Assembly: GCA_009760855.2 (NCBI GenBank)
Contig: WPIO01000010.1
Location: forward strand, 8,723,501-8,787,500
Length of the DNA: 64,000 bases
Direction: 5' to 3'
From: Cristatella mucedo
Taxonomy: Eukaryota > Bryozoa > Phylactolaemata > Cristatellidae
The notes beneath the pieces are model-generated. The model saw nothing but the letters and a program-made list of their open reading frames with translations. It was not told the origin of the DNA and did not search any database. This document shows, piece after piece, positions 22,825 through 35,529 of this stretch (position 1 is its first letter; every line of letters begins with the position of its first letter). A program made the position numbers and the translations under genes.

Positions 22825-23795
22825 AATAATAATAATAATAACAATAATTCACTTGATAAAGCGCCCTCAGAGAACTTAATCTCTTTCTAGGCGCTTTAAA
22901 TTTGCCGTAAAGTGAAATGCAATAGAATAGTAAGTAAAATCCTGCTTGAAAAACAAACAAAATGAATAATATGGTTAGGGGTGACATGCACAGGGTCAGC
23001 ATGCAAATGTGGTTAGTGACAGCATGCACAGTGTCAGCACGCATAAGCACATCAAGGACGAATCACGGGGACCCACTAAATGCTGTCCTAAATAGGTGTG
23101 TTTTTAGGTTCCTTTTAAATGTGGTCAGGTCAGGGGATGTTCTGACGCAGATCGGGAGGGAGTTCCAGGCTTATGGGAGAATATGAACTAAATGCACGGT
23201 CTCCAAAGGATTTGAGGTTTGTACGAGGTATCTTTAGACTGTTGGATTCCGAAAAGCGAGTGGTACGATGCTTGGCCTGATGGGGTAGTATATCTGAGAG
23301 ATAGGCTGGAGCCATAGAATGAAGGGACCTAAAATTGAGCGACAAAACCTTGAATTCAATCCGTTACTTGACTGGTAGCCAGTGCAGGTCGGCGAGAAGT
23401 GGAGTAATGTGGCAACTGTGACGCTCACGGCAGACAAGTCTAGCTGCCGAGTTTTGCACCAGCTGCAATCGCCTGATCGCACATGCTGGTAGGCCAGCAA
23501 GCAGTGAGTTGCAGAAGTCGAGAGGGGTTGTCACGAATGCATGGGCCAACTTGGACGTGGTATCTTTATCTAAACAGGCCCGAATTTTAGCAATGTTATG
23601 AAGCTGAAAATAGGCTGATTTGACTGTGGAGCTGATATGGTCGTCTAACGAGAGGTCGCTTTGGAACATGACACCTAGATTTCGAGCTGATTCAACTGGA
23701 GATATGCTGGCAGAGCCAATTTTGAGAGTCAGCCTGTCCAATCTCTGGATCACACTGGGTTTGCCCATAACTAAAACTTGCAGAATATATTGCAA
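22825..23795 (-). mobile_element. 5'-truncated LINE copy, opposite orientation
   Basis: Minus-strand copy of the same LINE, running from VMGKPSVIQRLDRLTLKIG through the C-terminal domain to the (ATT)n tail, which appears as AATAATAATAATAACAATAATTC at 22825. It starts part-way into ORF2 and keeps the same LPVK-TAA stop as the plus-strand copy 500 bp away, plus a frame break near 23130 (SPISLELPPDLRQ). The two copies form a long inverted repeat. Confidence 0.9.
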
Positions 23796-24024
23796 TCAGG
23801 TCGTTCTTCTGACGATTCTTCTATTTTCTTGTGCTGCACAGCCGGTGCAAAGAAACAGAGTGCATCGCTGGTCGTTTAAGAAGTTAGCTGGCACTTGAGC
23901 TCAAAGAGCACACATCGCACAGAACAGCAGAGGATAGAATGACACCATCTTACATTGGCTTCTGTCAGTCGTGATTACCTTAATATGTGGTCGCCTTCTG
24001 CTCGACTTTAGAACGATGCCCGGG

Positions 24025-24125
24025 TGAATAATAATGATTACAAACACTACGTTTTTGTGTGTATAGCACCCTCAGAGAATTTAATCTTCTTCTAGGAGCT
24101 TTACTTATGCTGCAAAGGAAGCAAG
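24025..24125 (-). mobile_element. LINE 3' tail (solo)
   Basis: AATAATAATGATTACAAAC, then CACCCTCAGAGAATTTAATC TTCTTCTAGGAGC. A diverged minus-strand tail. Confidence 0.6.
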
Positions 24126-24900
24126 AAAAAAGCCAAAGAAAAAGAAATTATAATAATGTGCTCGGCTTGTATCAGCCATTTCTCAAGGAGTGCACTCGGT
24201 CACAGCATGCAATGAAGTAAGCATGGACTTGAAAAAAAGAAATTTTCCAGCACTGACTTCAAAGTGAATGGAAGCAATGGCTGTCTTATAGAAGGGTCAT
24301 CGTGACTTTTAAGATAAAATCCGAAATAAACAAAACACAACGGTGACGTCTAGCCTACTTGTGGCAAAAGCAAATACAGGGCCACAGAGCCCCCATGGAG
24401 CCTCTTGCCCCTTAGCCTTGCCCCCAATCAGTCACCAATCACCAGTGGTGCATCTCTGTGGCTATACTAATGCAGAAGTGGAATGTCCTATGAGCATTCA
24501 CTGGCCTACAGATCGAGAATGGCCACAATCATCCCAAGCATCATCAAAAGCATTGGACTGTAGGCCTGATGCAAGCTGAGTGCAAGCATTCACGATTAGT
24601 GAAGAAACGATGACTTTATAAACACAGTTAATATGTTTAGTCTATAGTCTTGCTTCACACACCATACTCTGTGTTCTGATCAGTACAAAATCATTCTGGT
24701 GAACAGACTAATGTTATCTCATGAAAGTGTTTTGTATCATTAACATGCTTGGTGGCCATAAGTACCTAAAAACCATCAAGCTCCGAAGGACAATCGATGC
24801 TAAAGTATCTCTCAAAAGGAGAACATTCAGCAAAACCAAGCAAAAGCAGTTGCTACCTCTTCACACTCCAAGTCCATGGTAGGCAAGCAGCAGAGACCAC

Positions 24901-24951
24901 CAGGGAAGAAGGTTTTGATGTCATTTACCGAAGTGGCATAGTTGGTGCTCC
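24901..24951 (-). CDS. DNAAF8-like: Exon U: end of NDK-like module 4
   Basis: The acceptor is TTTGTTTCCAG|GGAGC, completing the Gly codon left by exon T. It reads GSTNYATSVNDIKTFFP, the NDK C-terminal 'S...A..DI.FFFP' helix. I place the donor at CCTG|GTGGTC because it is in phase with exon V. The frame also stays open to a TGA at 24829-24827 (GGLCCLPTMDLECEEVAT...), so a shorter isoform ending there is possible; GAG|GTAGCA is another donor. Confidence 0.7.
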
Positions 24952-26479
24952 CTGGAAACAAAATAGTGGACAGCTTGTCAGGGGCAATGCAGCCTGAACC
25001 GTTCTACATGCTACCACCACAACCTTGCATCTTGTTACGAGCCATGGAAAGTGGTATGCCTTAGTTTAACAGTCACAGCATTTTCGTGGACTGAAAATAA
25101 AAAACGAGCCAGAAATTTGCACACGCTTCGTACATCAACTTGCGAATCTACTGCCACGACAGAGCCGTGGCTGCAAGCCACGACATTAAAGTCACTCACA
25201 TCTTCTCTAAGGCGCATGTCTGCGACCCCAGAGACCTTCAATCAAAACATTTGGAGTCTATCTCTCAGGTGGTCCACAGGATGCATAGAGTGTTGGTCGG
25301 CAGCCAGCAGAAAGTCTCTTTTCAGGTGACTTGGGCTCTTTATTGGACTGTAAGACTGTGATCTGTCATTCAGCATCACACCACGCTATTCCGATGACAC
25401 CCACCAATGTTTGGCTCAAGCACCCAAATCGACAGCAGCAACGAAGAAGCTAAATACAGGTTATGCTTATCTTCACATTCAGTGAGAAGCCAGCAGGTCC
25501 TGGCTTCCCACTTATTTATCCGACCCAAAACTTGTGCACAATCACTTCAGCTATGAAATGCTTGACCCAACTGCATGCATAGCCAATCTTTACATCCATA
25601 GCACTGCTAAAATTAGAACATGGCCCATAAGGCTTAGATGGCTGAGTTAGTTAACTGGGCAATAGCAATACTTACTGGCATTGATTATTGCATTGATTCG
25701 GCACCCTCGGACCTTAATGGTAAGCCTACACAGCCAGCACTCAGCTCAGATGCTGCAAGTCTAGTTGGTGGTGTCCACATAAACCCATGTTCAATTTGCC
25801 CACAATCTCACCACTGGCATTATGTAAAATGCCCTTGTAGCCTCAGACACACACAGGTCAGCATATTCTACCTCACATGCGTCACAAACTGTGGAACTCG
25901 ACATTCGACACCAAGACCATGCGTTCACAGAGAGCTACTCTTGCTTTCAATCGTCACTTCGGGCACATTAGCAAACCCTGCATGAAACTTCTCTCACCTC
26001 TGTATACTCTCATCCATCATCGGTCCCAATTACCTCATCTTGCCCTGCTTACAAAACTGCATCTCTTTACTAAAGCAGGACCAGAAGATGCATGCACTTT
26101 GTAGATCTGCTCGAGGCCGTGAAACTTTCAAGCTTGGCCAATGTTGAAACCAATGCATGACTGATCACTCGGCTGCAGTGGAGATAAAGACAGCAAAACC
26201 TCCACCAACCATTTGTGAGAAGGGCACATCAGGTCCACGGTCGAGTGTGTTCACATTTAATTACATGACATTTTCAAAAAAATCCATAGTGCTTAGATGA
26301 TGGTACCCCTGCAAAGTGAACCCATGGATTTTGACATGCAGTCTATACTTCTGTAAATTTTTCCTGCAGATCTTCCCGAGTGCACAATAAGACGGGTACA
26401 GGTGGCGCACAACTATGCAGCTACCCTTGTCTGTCATGTTTGTCTTAAAGCTGCGACAGAACACGACTTCTTTCTGATC

Positions 26480-26790
26480 TGAGCTGGTTCACCGATCAAG
26501 CAGTAAATCCACTTCAATGGCGTCTCAGGCACTTTTAGGTCCTGTCAGTCTCGTGCTCCAGCTTATGTGTCTGAGCTATTTACTGCACGGCCTGCTCCTC
26601 ACACCACTCACTCCTCTGACTCTGGTCGGTTAGGTATACTTCCAAGCACCATCAAATACCTCGAATACTCTGCCTTTTGGTCCTATATCTGAAGCATGGA
26701 ACGATCTACCGGCTGAAAAATAAACCCTCAGACTTTACATTTATCAAAGCAGCTCCTTTGAGCGTATGGATTGCCTGTGTTGTGCTTGTT
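26480..26790 (+). mobile_element. LINE C-terminal relic
   Basis: Across frame breaks it reads like the LINE C-terminus: 'TCAAGCAGTAAATCCACTTC' (KQ.IHF), 'CTCCAGCTTATGTGTCTGAG' (APAYVSE), 'CACCACTCACTCCTCTGAC' and 'AAGCATGGAACGATCTACCG' (AWNDLP). No tail is recognisable. Intron between exons T and U. Confidence 0.55.
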
Positions 26791-27641
26791 TCCGCTGCAC
26801 ACCTACCACTATAATAAGATAGATTTGCTTACTGTCCATATCTCCATCACATTCACTGAGCTCACTCTGCCGTGTGGCACTTGTGTGACCTTTATAGCAC
26901 TACTACTGCAGTACAGCAATGACGAGTGTCAAAAAGAGGAAGATGATTTGCATATCCAGCTGCAGCACGCCATATTATCGTTGAAATTAGACATTAAAAT
27001 GCTAAAAATTTACAGAGGTATGAACTTGAAAGTTGTTTTCAAATTTCTTTCAATTTTTCTCCCTTGGCAGATTTTGCTCTGAGAACCCTGCTTGGCAACC
27101 AGTGGGGCTGGATTACCAGCTAGGTCACCTGACACTTCGGGCCTGCCTTCAGAGTTATCAGTGAATTTTCGCGAGTGAAGCCTAATTTCCATATAAAGCT
27201 CATAATTTATGCCACACTTTTGAAACCGGCTATTTTTCTCAGCAATGGATTGTGAACAAGATCTGAAATTTCTCGAGATTTTTACCAGCATAAGCTAGAA
27301 CCACCATAATTATTAAGATTGAACGTGCCCTTTCCGGCCTATACGACATTTATAGACGAGATTTAGTTCTCTAGGGGCACAGTAAAAATAGGTAATGTAT
27401 TACAAATTTATTATCATGTCCGACCTATACAAGGGCATGGGTACACACACTAACATATACAGACACACGCACGCACACACGCAAACACGTAAACACATGC
27501 ATGCTCGGCCAGGCTCAACTTCTTAAAGTGCATGCAAGTTCTATGCCTTGCCAGCTCTAACTTTTAAGACCAGGCAGGCATGCAGTGACCAAACCAAGCT
27601 CAGAGCAACCACGACTGCAGTGCCAGAGACCGTGTGCTTAC

Positions 27642-27843
27642 CATAGAAGCCATTGTTCACGAGGTTAGACCCGTAGCAGCCTCGCCAAAGGAATGGATCC
27701 AGCTTCTTGGCATCTGCTGGATCTTCCGGGCCGAGTATATCCAGCAGGCGCTTAATGGCATTTTCGCGAAGCAAGCACACGATATAGCTCACTTCTGACG
27801 TCACAAGCTGCCTGTGCTCTTCTTCGAGCTTGGCATCAACAGG
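27642..27843 (-). CDS. DNAAF8-like: Exon T: NDK-like module 4, central part
   Basis: The acceptor is AATGTGACAG|CCTG and the donor TATG|GTAAGC. It encodes SEVSYIVCLLRENAIKRLL, then DILGPEDPADAKKLDPFLW and RGCYGSNLVNNGFYG. All NDK landmarks are visible: LRENAI, LGPEDPADAKKL and CYG. In the loop where active enzymes read RNAVHGSD, this protein reads NNGFYGS, with Tyr in place of the catalytic His. Confidence 0.85.
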
Positions 27844-28095
27844 CTGTCACATTGAAAACAGGAAGCGCGACTCAGACTGCATCGCGGCAGCACTCGTCGG
27901 CAGTGCTCTAGAGAGCAGTCGATGCAGCACAAATAAAACTGCATACTGCTGCTGCGTGTGCCACCTCTGCTGCTATCGTAGGGGGAAAAAGCTTGCATGA
28001 CACTAGCTATAGATGTCCAAGCAATGCGTAGCCAGACTGTCCTGTCAACACGTGCCCAGCACAGTCGGGGCATGTACACTGAAGGCAGAGCTTAC

Positions 28096-28405
28096 CTGAC
28101 TGCTAGCTGCTACCGTCGACCGCAGAGAGCTGGGCAGGATTTGCGAAGCCTCGGCTTCTGTGCACACTCGCAGGCTCAGACCAGCAAGCCGGAAGCCTTC
28201 GTGGAAGAGCGTTCTGAATAGCCTGGCCAGGTTACTTCGCCTAGCCACCGATGGCTTCACGACAAGCAATGTTGCCAGTGGCCTTGGACCAAGGAGCATG
28301 CCCTTCAGAATGCATTCCTCGAGCAAGCCACGAGCAGCCTGCAGTTTGGTGTCCTTTTGGGCACCGCTGCAGTTTGCGACCGACCGGCTTCCCTGATGGC
28401 TAGAA
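28096..28405 (-). CDS. DNAAF8-like: Exon S: NDK-like module 4, N-terminal part
   Basis: The acceptor is GTGTGTCTAG|TTCTAG and the donor AGTCAG|GTAAGC. After a Ser/Gln-rich lead it encodes RPLATLLVVKPSVARRSNL, then ARLFRTLFHEGFRLAGLSL and RVCTEAEASQILPSSLRS. It is the best preserved NDK start in the gene: strand, VKP with its lysine, helix, 'EGF.L.GL.L' strand and 'T..EA' helix. Confidence 0.85.
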
Positions 28406-28635
28406 CTAGACACACACGAGAAGTTCCTGAACGCTTCGGTTCAAGGGGTGCCATCACTGCAGCAAGCAAGCTAAGAAAGGGCAGCAAGTGACGTCAGAAG
28501 CAGACGAAATCGTAACACGAAGCAACGAGTACATCCACAGTAAACAAGGATTGTGGAAGCAGTCGTGACAGACTCTATAACACCAGCTGGTACCGTGTGA
28601 GTGGTACAGCAGAACTGCGCATGCCAATCGAAAAC

Positions 28636-28645
28636 ACACATACTT

Positions 28646-28721
<76 letters not shown>

Positions 28722-28960
28722 ATACACATATATATATACATACATATATCCTTTCTTCTTTCATACTTTCTCGCCCTGTCCTCTCTTCGACGTCTCTCTT
28801 TTTCTTTTTATATCTTTCCTGCATCCATCTAGTTCTTCCTCACTCTTCCCTCTGTGACTCGTTCTTTCTCTCCTCTCCTTTCTCTCTCTCTCTCCTCTCT
28901 CTCTCTCTTTCTCTCTCTCTCTGCCTCTCTCTCTCCTCCTATCTATCTAGCTCTAATCTC
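28636..28960 (+). repeat. (CA)n then pyrimidine-rich tract
   Basis: CA from about 28648 to 28715, a short AT run, then a CT-rich tract to about 28945. In the intron between exons R and S. Confidence 0.95.
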
Positions 28961-29025
28961 CTTTCATCATAAATCTCAGGGCACATCACTGGTGGCTTAT
29001 CCTGGAGGCGCAGGCAAATGCTTAC

Positions 29026-29183
29026 CCATCATGAGTGACGGTTGGTCTACTTCGGTATGGAGGTAGATACATTTTCAAGGGTCTAGATTCATCATCTGGG
29101 AGGAGCTCGTAGTCGAAGAAGAATATGGATGCTAGCCTAAATGCCATCTCGAGGGTAGGGGAGAGTATTTTCTCGTACTTTTC
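29026..29183 (-). CDS. DNAAF8-like: Exon R: exon following NDK-like module 3
   Basis: The acceptor is GTGTTCCAG|GAAAAG and the donor ATGG|GTAAGC. It is 158 bp and reads EKYEKILSPTLEMAFRLAS, then IFFFDYELLPDDESRPLKM and YLPPYRSRPTVTHD. It has no in-frame start codon long enough to show as an isolated ORF, but both splice sites and both phases fit exons Q and S. It shows no HGSD-type loop. Confidence 0.75.
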
Positions 29184-29745
29184 CTGGAACACATTTTGGC
29201 AGACTGGTGTAAAACTTGCAACCGGTATGCATATTCATTTAATGCACATTAGGGGCATGGGTGACTCATTTTAATGAGAAATTGAAATATTTCTATAAGC
29301 TTATGGATACCCAATTTCATTTTGACTAGTATGGACATGCATTTGAAATTGAAATGCATGTCTCGGTTGGCATAATTATGCATATGTACGCTAATGTCAA
29401 CCCACAGGCTTGCCGAAAAGGATCACAGCTCATGGTTGCAAGTGAAACACGAGACCTTAAGCTTAAATGAAAGGCTATCACAAGTTGACTGAACTGGCCT
29501 AGCCGACGTTCCAAGATGCTCGGTTACTCGCACTAATCACACGAGAAGAGAGCTGTGGATGCCTGCTGATGCAGGGCGTTACCAGGGCGTGAAAGGACAT
29601 GCTCCGGGCAGAATCCAGCCATCGCTGTATCACCCGTGACAGCCGTGCTGCAAGGGCCATGCATACCAACTCGCGGCGGAGGGGAGTTAATGGGGCTATC
29701 AATACAAAGCAGGAATGTGCGCAGCAGCTGCAGCACTACCCACAC

Positions 29746-29843
29746 CTGTTTCTTGAATAATGAAGAGTCGGCTTTGGGTTCGATGAAGCGCCGCAAGAAC
29801 TCGTGTGGCCTCACTCCTCGCAGGCACAGGACGATGGCAGGAC
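29746..29843 (-). CDS. DNAAF8-like: Exon Q: NDK-like module 3, central strand
   Basis: The acceptor is CTGTTGTAG|GTCC and the donor AAACAG|GTGTGG. It completes the Gly codon left by exon P, giving TAGPAIVLCLRGVRPHEFL and then RRFIEPKADSSLFKKQ. This is the NDK 'SGPVVAMV.EG.NA' strand and following helix. It ends on a codon boundary. Confidence 0.8.
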
Positions 29844-29989
29844 CTACAACAGCGTGCTCTCCAAAATCAAGACTAAGTCAGCCGCGAATGTGGGCTAGAA
29901 CGGCATGCCCCTACATCCCCACTTCAGGTAAGCTGGAAGTTGGGTTTGGCAGCCGCCGGAAAGGTTATCCACAAGGAGCGAAATTCTTA

Positions 29990-30330
29990 CTCTGACCTAC
30001 AAGGCCTGCTGTGGCTTAGCTCATTCATACCTAGGTGAACTGCTGCACCAGTTTATCCGGGGCCCTTAGGTCATCATCCAAATACCACTAAATAGCTGTT
30101 CCTTTCCTTTGCTTACAGACACCTGGTGCAAGAACCTTTTGCGCTGCAGGTCCAAAAGGAGAACTTACTTGCACAATTCTTAGGAAACGACTTGTTTTCT
30201 CCAGCTGTTGACTCTGGCGCATCTTTACCAAGCCGTCCTGCCCTGCTACATCCATGCTACTAACTTCCTCGACTGCCCTTCAACAACCTTTTCTAAATCA
30301 GCTTTACTTATCTCTTTCTCTGAGTTGTGT
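29990..30330 (+). mobile_element. 3' relic of the third LINE family
   Basis: Shares words with 40440-40740: 'AAGGCCTGC', 'GCTTAGCTCATTCATACC', 'TTTTGCGCTGCAGGT', 'CTACTAACTTCCTCGACTG'. No open frame. In the intron between exons P and Q. Confidence 0.5.
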
Positions 30331-31279
30331 GAGATTATAAACTGTTGGCAGCCGTATGGGCCCTGAAAGCAGCCAAAACTCGGAGTGCACTATAGAAAGA
30401 TCTCAAAGGCTTTGATTATGCTAAAGAACAATATCCAGCATAACACGCAGTCTTTGCAACTTTGTGGGGCTACTTCAAGCCAACCACACGACAGGATCAA
30501 TTTTTTACAATCCAAGTGTCCAGTAAAGTGCTAAAGGCATCTGGGCATTTAGTTTTGTAAAATTCGTTGCCCTTAGCTCTTCTGCTGCCTCGTCTATGGC
30601 TGCACTTAAGAAGAGAGTTCAAGATAGTGACTTATTTTATATTACCTTCAGGTGCCAAGCTTGTGGCTTCTAGCTAGTAATGCCCGAGCCTTGCCCCTGT
30701 GAAAATGTAGGTAGTCTAACCTCTAAAGATGTTTTCAGTCAGCAAGGTGTCATTTTTTGCTACTTCATAAACCTCGTCTCATGGGACGATCCTTCAGAAT
30801 AGTTAAAGCAGCCAAAATATCCAGTAAACAAGACTAAAAAAGGTCAGGCTAACGTGATTCAACAGCCTCACTTACATATATAGTGTTCAGGAAAGCATTA
30901 GCACCTACTATCTCCCTTCCACCTTTCCTTGCAGTCGTCAATAATGGATTGATTGCTACAGGACATGAACCCACAGCTTGGCTCATAAAGTTATAGCAGA
31001 ATATTTGTGCTGCAAAGCACTATTTTGGCTCGTGAACCTTGCGACACTGAACCACCACGCATTTACTTGTTCGTTCAATGGCTTGTAAGCACCGCGCAGC
31101 CAATAACTTTTGTTGGACATCAAAGGGTCGATCTGGGCATAGAGGACTGGTGCTCCTTGGGCTTTTTCGGCAGATATGATTGGAATGGTCAGCCCCCAGA
31201 GCACTCTGCTACTGCTGCTGCTGCTGAGGGAGGCGATGGTTGTCACAGTCCCTCGGCATGCAACCAGCAGCTCACTTAC

Positions 31280-31489
31280 CGGCAGTCAGCTTCTGCAGGC
31301 TACTCTTCCACTCCCTATCTCCTGGTTCGCACGGTGTGAGCTCCTTGGCTTGTCCGATGCTCAGTTTGGGCAGCCACTTCATGCCCAGTAACTCGAGGCA
31401 TGCCAGTGTGCCACCGCCAGAGCCTGCCTCAGCAGAGGCCGAGCCCTTAGGCAGGTTCCTCTGACACGGCGGAGTGCCGAGGATGTCGG
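31280..31489 (-). CDS. DNAAF8-like: Exon P: NDK-like module 3, first part
   Basis: The acceptor is TTTCGCCTTTGCAG|CCG and the donor the strong GCCG|GTAAGTGAG. It joins exon O across a 7.2-kb intron. It encodes ADILGTPPCQRNLPKGSAS, a Gly/Ser linker, then CLELLGMKWLPKLSIGQAK and ELTPCEPGDREWKSSLQKL TAG. This matches the NDK strand 'G..I.GLK.L.L...QAK' and the helix leading to 'L.SGP'. Confidence 0.8.
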
Positions 31490-31663
31490 CTGCAAAGGCG
31501 AAAGCAGCTGCTAGCTGAACAAGCTGCGCCGGCGAAAACATGCAAGAAGTGCTAGGTGCACAGGAAGTCGGAGAGCTGGCATGATGCAGCATCAGCTGAT
31601 GCCACAAATACGCCAGCACGTGGCATCAGAAAATTGCTCCTCCTGTCAGCAGTCTCGCAAGTC

Positions 31664-32480
31664 AGCAAATAATAGTAATGATAGTATAGTAGCATTGCAC
31701 CCTAAGAGAACCAAATCTCTAGCCAGGCATTTAAACTTTCTGCAAGAGAAGAAATAACCACGAGTTAATGACAACGAACGTACCTTCTGCTTAGACAAGC
31801 ATGCAAAAGCACACAAGTATCATGCTTAGACGGGCATTCACAAGCACACACGAAAATACTCGGGGCTGCTGGTTAGTAGGGACCCTGATCAGTAACATGA
31901 ACTGAATAATGCACAGGTAAACACGTAAAGCATGCGTAAAAAGATATTTCGCTCGTGCATAGGGAAAGCAGAGTGGAATAGCCTGTTGAGCTGAGACTTA
32001 AATGTTGCAAAGGCAGGTGGTCACAGAAGCCAGAAGCAAGTTCCCGACTTTCGGTGCGTATTAACTGAAGGCCCGCTTGAAAAAAGATTTTATTTAATGT
32101 GAGGAAGGGCGCGACGACTGGAAGCCGATGATCGAGTGATGCAAGAGCACACTGGAGTTGCTCGAAGGTCAGATAGGTTGCGAAAGCATATGAAGCAATC
32201 TGCAGGCCAGAGAGGGATGCTTGCAATCGATTGGATACTTGATAGGGAGCCAGAGAATAACTCAGATGTGGATTGATGTAGCAGATACGTCGTGGACATG
32301 ACGAGCTGCTGGGTTTTGCACCAGTTGCAGACGATTAAGGATGCATGCCGGAAGTCCTGAATAAAAGGAGCTGCAATAATCTAGCCGCAAAGCCACAAAC
32401 GCGTGAACTAGTTAGGCTGTTGCACTCTTATCTAAGTAGGCAAAGTATATGCTCCCACCTTCCACATTAGTGCATTCAGT
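31664..32480 (-). mobile_element. Decayed LINE copy
   Basis: Minus-strand copy. The tail begins at 31664 (AATAATAGTAATGATAGTAT AGTAGC) with AAATCTCTAGCCAGGCATTT. Further in, the minus strand reads GLPACILNRLQLVQNPAA and other C-terminal motifs with stops. Intron between exons O and P. Confidence 0.65.
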
Positions 32481-32902
32481 GCTTGGCTGGTTGCCTGGCC
32501 AATTCTCATGACACGCCTGCAGCAGACTACAAGCCTATGTACCTAGTAGTAGACCGAACGTTGTAGCCTGCTCATGACCGAGCAGCGCCAGGATCACCAC
32601 TTGCTCCAGCTCAGGGTTATTGTGGAGCCGTGGGGCGATGTAACCAGGAGCGGCAGGCGAATCCAGGTCGGGCACCTACAAGCACGAGTAGTAAGTATAC
32701 CGTTGCAGTATGAGAGGCGTACCCTTAACCTTAGTTTTGCACTGTGCTGCTTCAGCCGTGCCTCATCCTACATTAACAAGTGACACATTTGCTTGCAATT
32801 TCTTTTTGCAGGCAGCATGGCAAAGAATGGTGACTTTTATTTATTTCTCTGAAAAATTAAGAAAGCTTTATTACTTTCTAAAAAAAAAACATAATTCATT
32901 TG

Positions 32903-33025
32903 CATAGCGCCCTGAGAGAACTTAATTACTGTTCATGCCTTTCACGTATGCTCCGGGCTCGAGCCCACGACCTCGGCCAGACCTTTGTCGGGGCAAGCAC
33001 CTTAACCACTGGGCCAAACCAGTAT
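32903..33025 (-). mobile_element. SINE family A copy
   Basis: Minus-strand copy: tail complement GCGCCCTGAGAGAACTTAAT, box B complement GGGCTCGAGCCCACGACCTC, box A complement CACCTTAACCACTGGGCCAA A. In the intron between exons O and P. Confidence 0.75.
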
Positions 33026-35529
33026 TACTTAGATCATGAAATTGGTAACAAATCGATCACAAGCCCGGTACTTCATATCTCTACAGCCTATTACAAGGCG
33101 GGTGATATATCTATCACAAGGATGGTGATTGAAGGGGTGTACAACATCTATGCTCGATGCACTGATTGCAATGATTGGCTGATTTAACAGCCTCGTGCAT
33201 TTAATCGCAGAATAGTATTAGAAGCTAACGGCTACTTGTGGCAGGAAACAAGCGATCCAGCTTCAGTACTTGATCTCATGCCTGGATCGTGAAGTACAAG
33301 CACCACAACCGTAGGCTAAAGCAGCATCTACATGGCCCAGTTTTACTTAGGCCATATACATATAGAGACTGGCTTTCGGACAACAGCTCCACTATATTTA
33401 GTGTGGTCCCTCAATGGGTGTATCTGTTGGCTTGCATTATTTCTTATAGCTTGATCTTCAAAGGCCTTGTATCATTGCTTTCACACACATATTGTTACAA
33501 GGATTCTCTATACATTTGTGAAAGTATGTATCTATATAAAAGATAAACATTTTGCAGAGTTTGTGGTTCGTGTACCCCCCACTGGCTATGCAAGACCGGT
33601 AGGATATTAAAGATATTACAAGTTTGCAAGCACGTCTAACTTCCCTGAGATGTATAGCATAACATGTGTTGCCAGGTTTAGGTGTACATCTTGGGGTGGG
33701 CTATGATTTTACTTGTGCTTAGGGCTCAAGCCTAGCAAGTGTCGTGAGGGCAAAACAAACACAGATTTGCATGGTTTTCGATATAGGCCCAGGCAAGTAT
33801 TTCGTCTAGCCCGACGAAGCCGTAATGACTAGGTGGCAGTTACACTGGGCACGTTTCTATTGAAACTCCAAGTCTAAGCAACTTTTGGTGAGGCCAATCA
33901 CTACATGCCTCGGTCACCAACGTCTTTAAGTGAAAGAGTAGAATAGCTAATGAAAGAGTAGAATAGCTAATCAGCTAATCCTGAAAGGACCTGATAGTAG
34001 AAACAGGCTAGGCATTGCAAAGCCAAGCCAAGGTGGCCTTTGCAGGGACATATCAGAAAATTGCACTACCAAGCCGTTGATCAACCGGGAGCCATCGCGA
34101 CTCCTTTAGAAGGTGACACATGACTGAACTTCTTGGATTTTAAAAGCCAGCCTTGCAGTCACATTAGCAGTCCACCATGGCTTAGCACCTCAATTGCTCG
34201 AGGCCTCGTAGGGCCATCTGGTATCCTCCATGAGGACAGAGGCCAGCGCCATTTTGAAGAGCCTGGGGAATGTAGGTTTGCAATGCTAACTATAGCAGCC
34301 GCCTAAAGTGCTTTGGTAATTGTCTCGTGGAAGCATTGAAAATAGGCGGCTAACGAAGCATGTGGTTTATTACGATTTTAGGCCCATGTTTATGATTCTG
34401 TCTCTGAGCAGCCACACTGCAGAGCATAAAGCAGCAGCTTGCAAACCAGTACTGAACCCCTGTATCTACCATGCCCAATGAGAGCTGCTAAAAGCTCGAG
34501 CCTCTGTTGTCAGCAAAGCTCGAAGCATTCGATGTAGACCTCGCAAACCTAAGTACGACGCTAGTAATACACGGTATCCATCTCAGGCAACACTACAGTG
34601 GGAAGCGCTATATAGTTGCAGAAGTATTAATATACTGCAGTTCTCATAAGGCTACTGGGGATGCCACAAACTATTATGCTAAAAACATGCATATGTATGT
34701 TGATATATACTCATATACCAATACTTACAGAAGCAAAAAACTACGACTAGGGTCTTAGATGTCTGGGATATTCAAGAGAACTCGAGCTATCAGCAGCATC
34801 TCACTAAACAGCAGGCGAGTAATATAGGCTATATACAGATTTGGCTACTGAAGGAAGGCAAAGTGGAGGATTTGAAGGCAATATACATTTTCTATCGTTC
34901 TTGAGAGGCTGCATAACTAGAGTTGTTTACAGGGTCGATTAATTTTTTCATTTGCTAGCTCATTTTAGGTGAGACCAGCCCCACCCATTCTAAGATGGCA
35001 ATATCACCTATGCATCTAACGGTAACTTCAGCTGTGCTCTATAAAAGTAGGTGGGCTGTACGTTCGAAGGTTCCCTGAATTATAAGAAACTGCATCCACT
35101 CAATCCACACTACTTTGCTTAAAAGAAATTGAAAGATTGCCTCAACCATAGTCGTAAAAGATTTTTCTATTGGCAGGTTCTTATGACTTTGGCTTTTAGT
35201 TGACCTCAGCATGGTACAATTCTAGGAAGGGAGAATTCATTTTGGTTCACTAGAAGTCCGACCTGACAGCTGCTGCCAAAAAGTAGAAGCATTTGCATGC
35301 CTAATTCGACCATATGTCTATGATTGGGGTTCCGATGTAGGCTACACCAGACCCTGCCCAGCCGGAACTAGTAATGCAAGCAGCAGGTGGGGGTCTGGTC
35401 TAGCTGAAGTCGGACCGTGTAAATGCAGCTTAAAGTTCAGGGCCTTCATGGCACAAAAGTTAGACGGCAGATGTATAGTATAGCTGCACAAACGTTAAAA
35501 TAACTGTGACATGCAAAACTCTGCAGCCA

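Noticed and set aside
27010-27291. 93-codon minus-strand ORF between exons T and U
   Set aside because: No NDK features; exon T joins exon U in phase without it.
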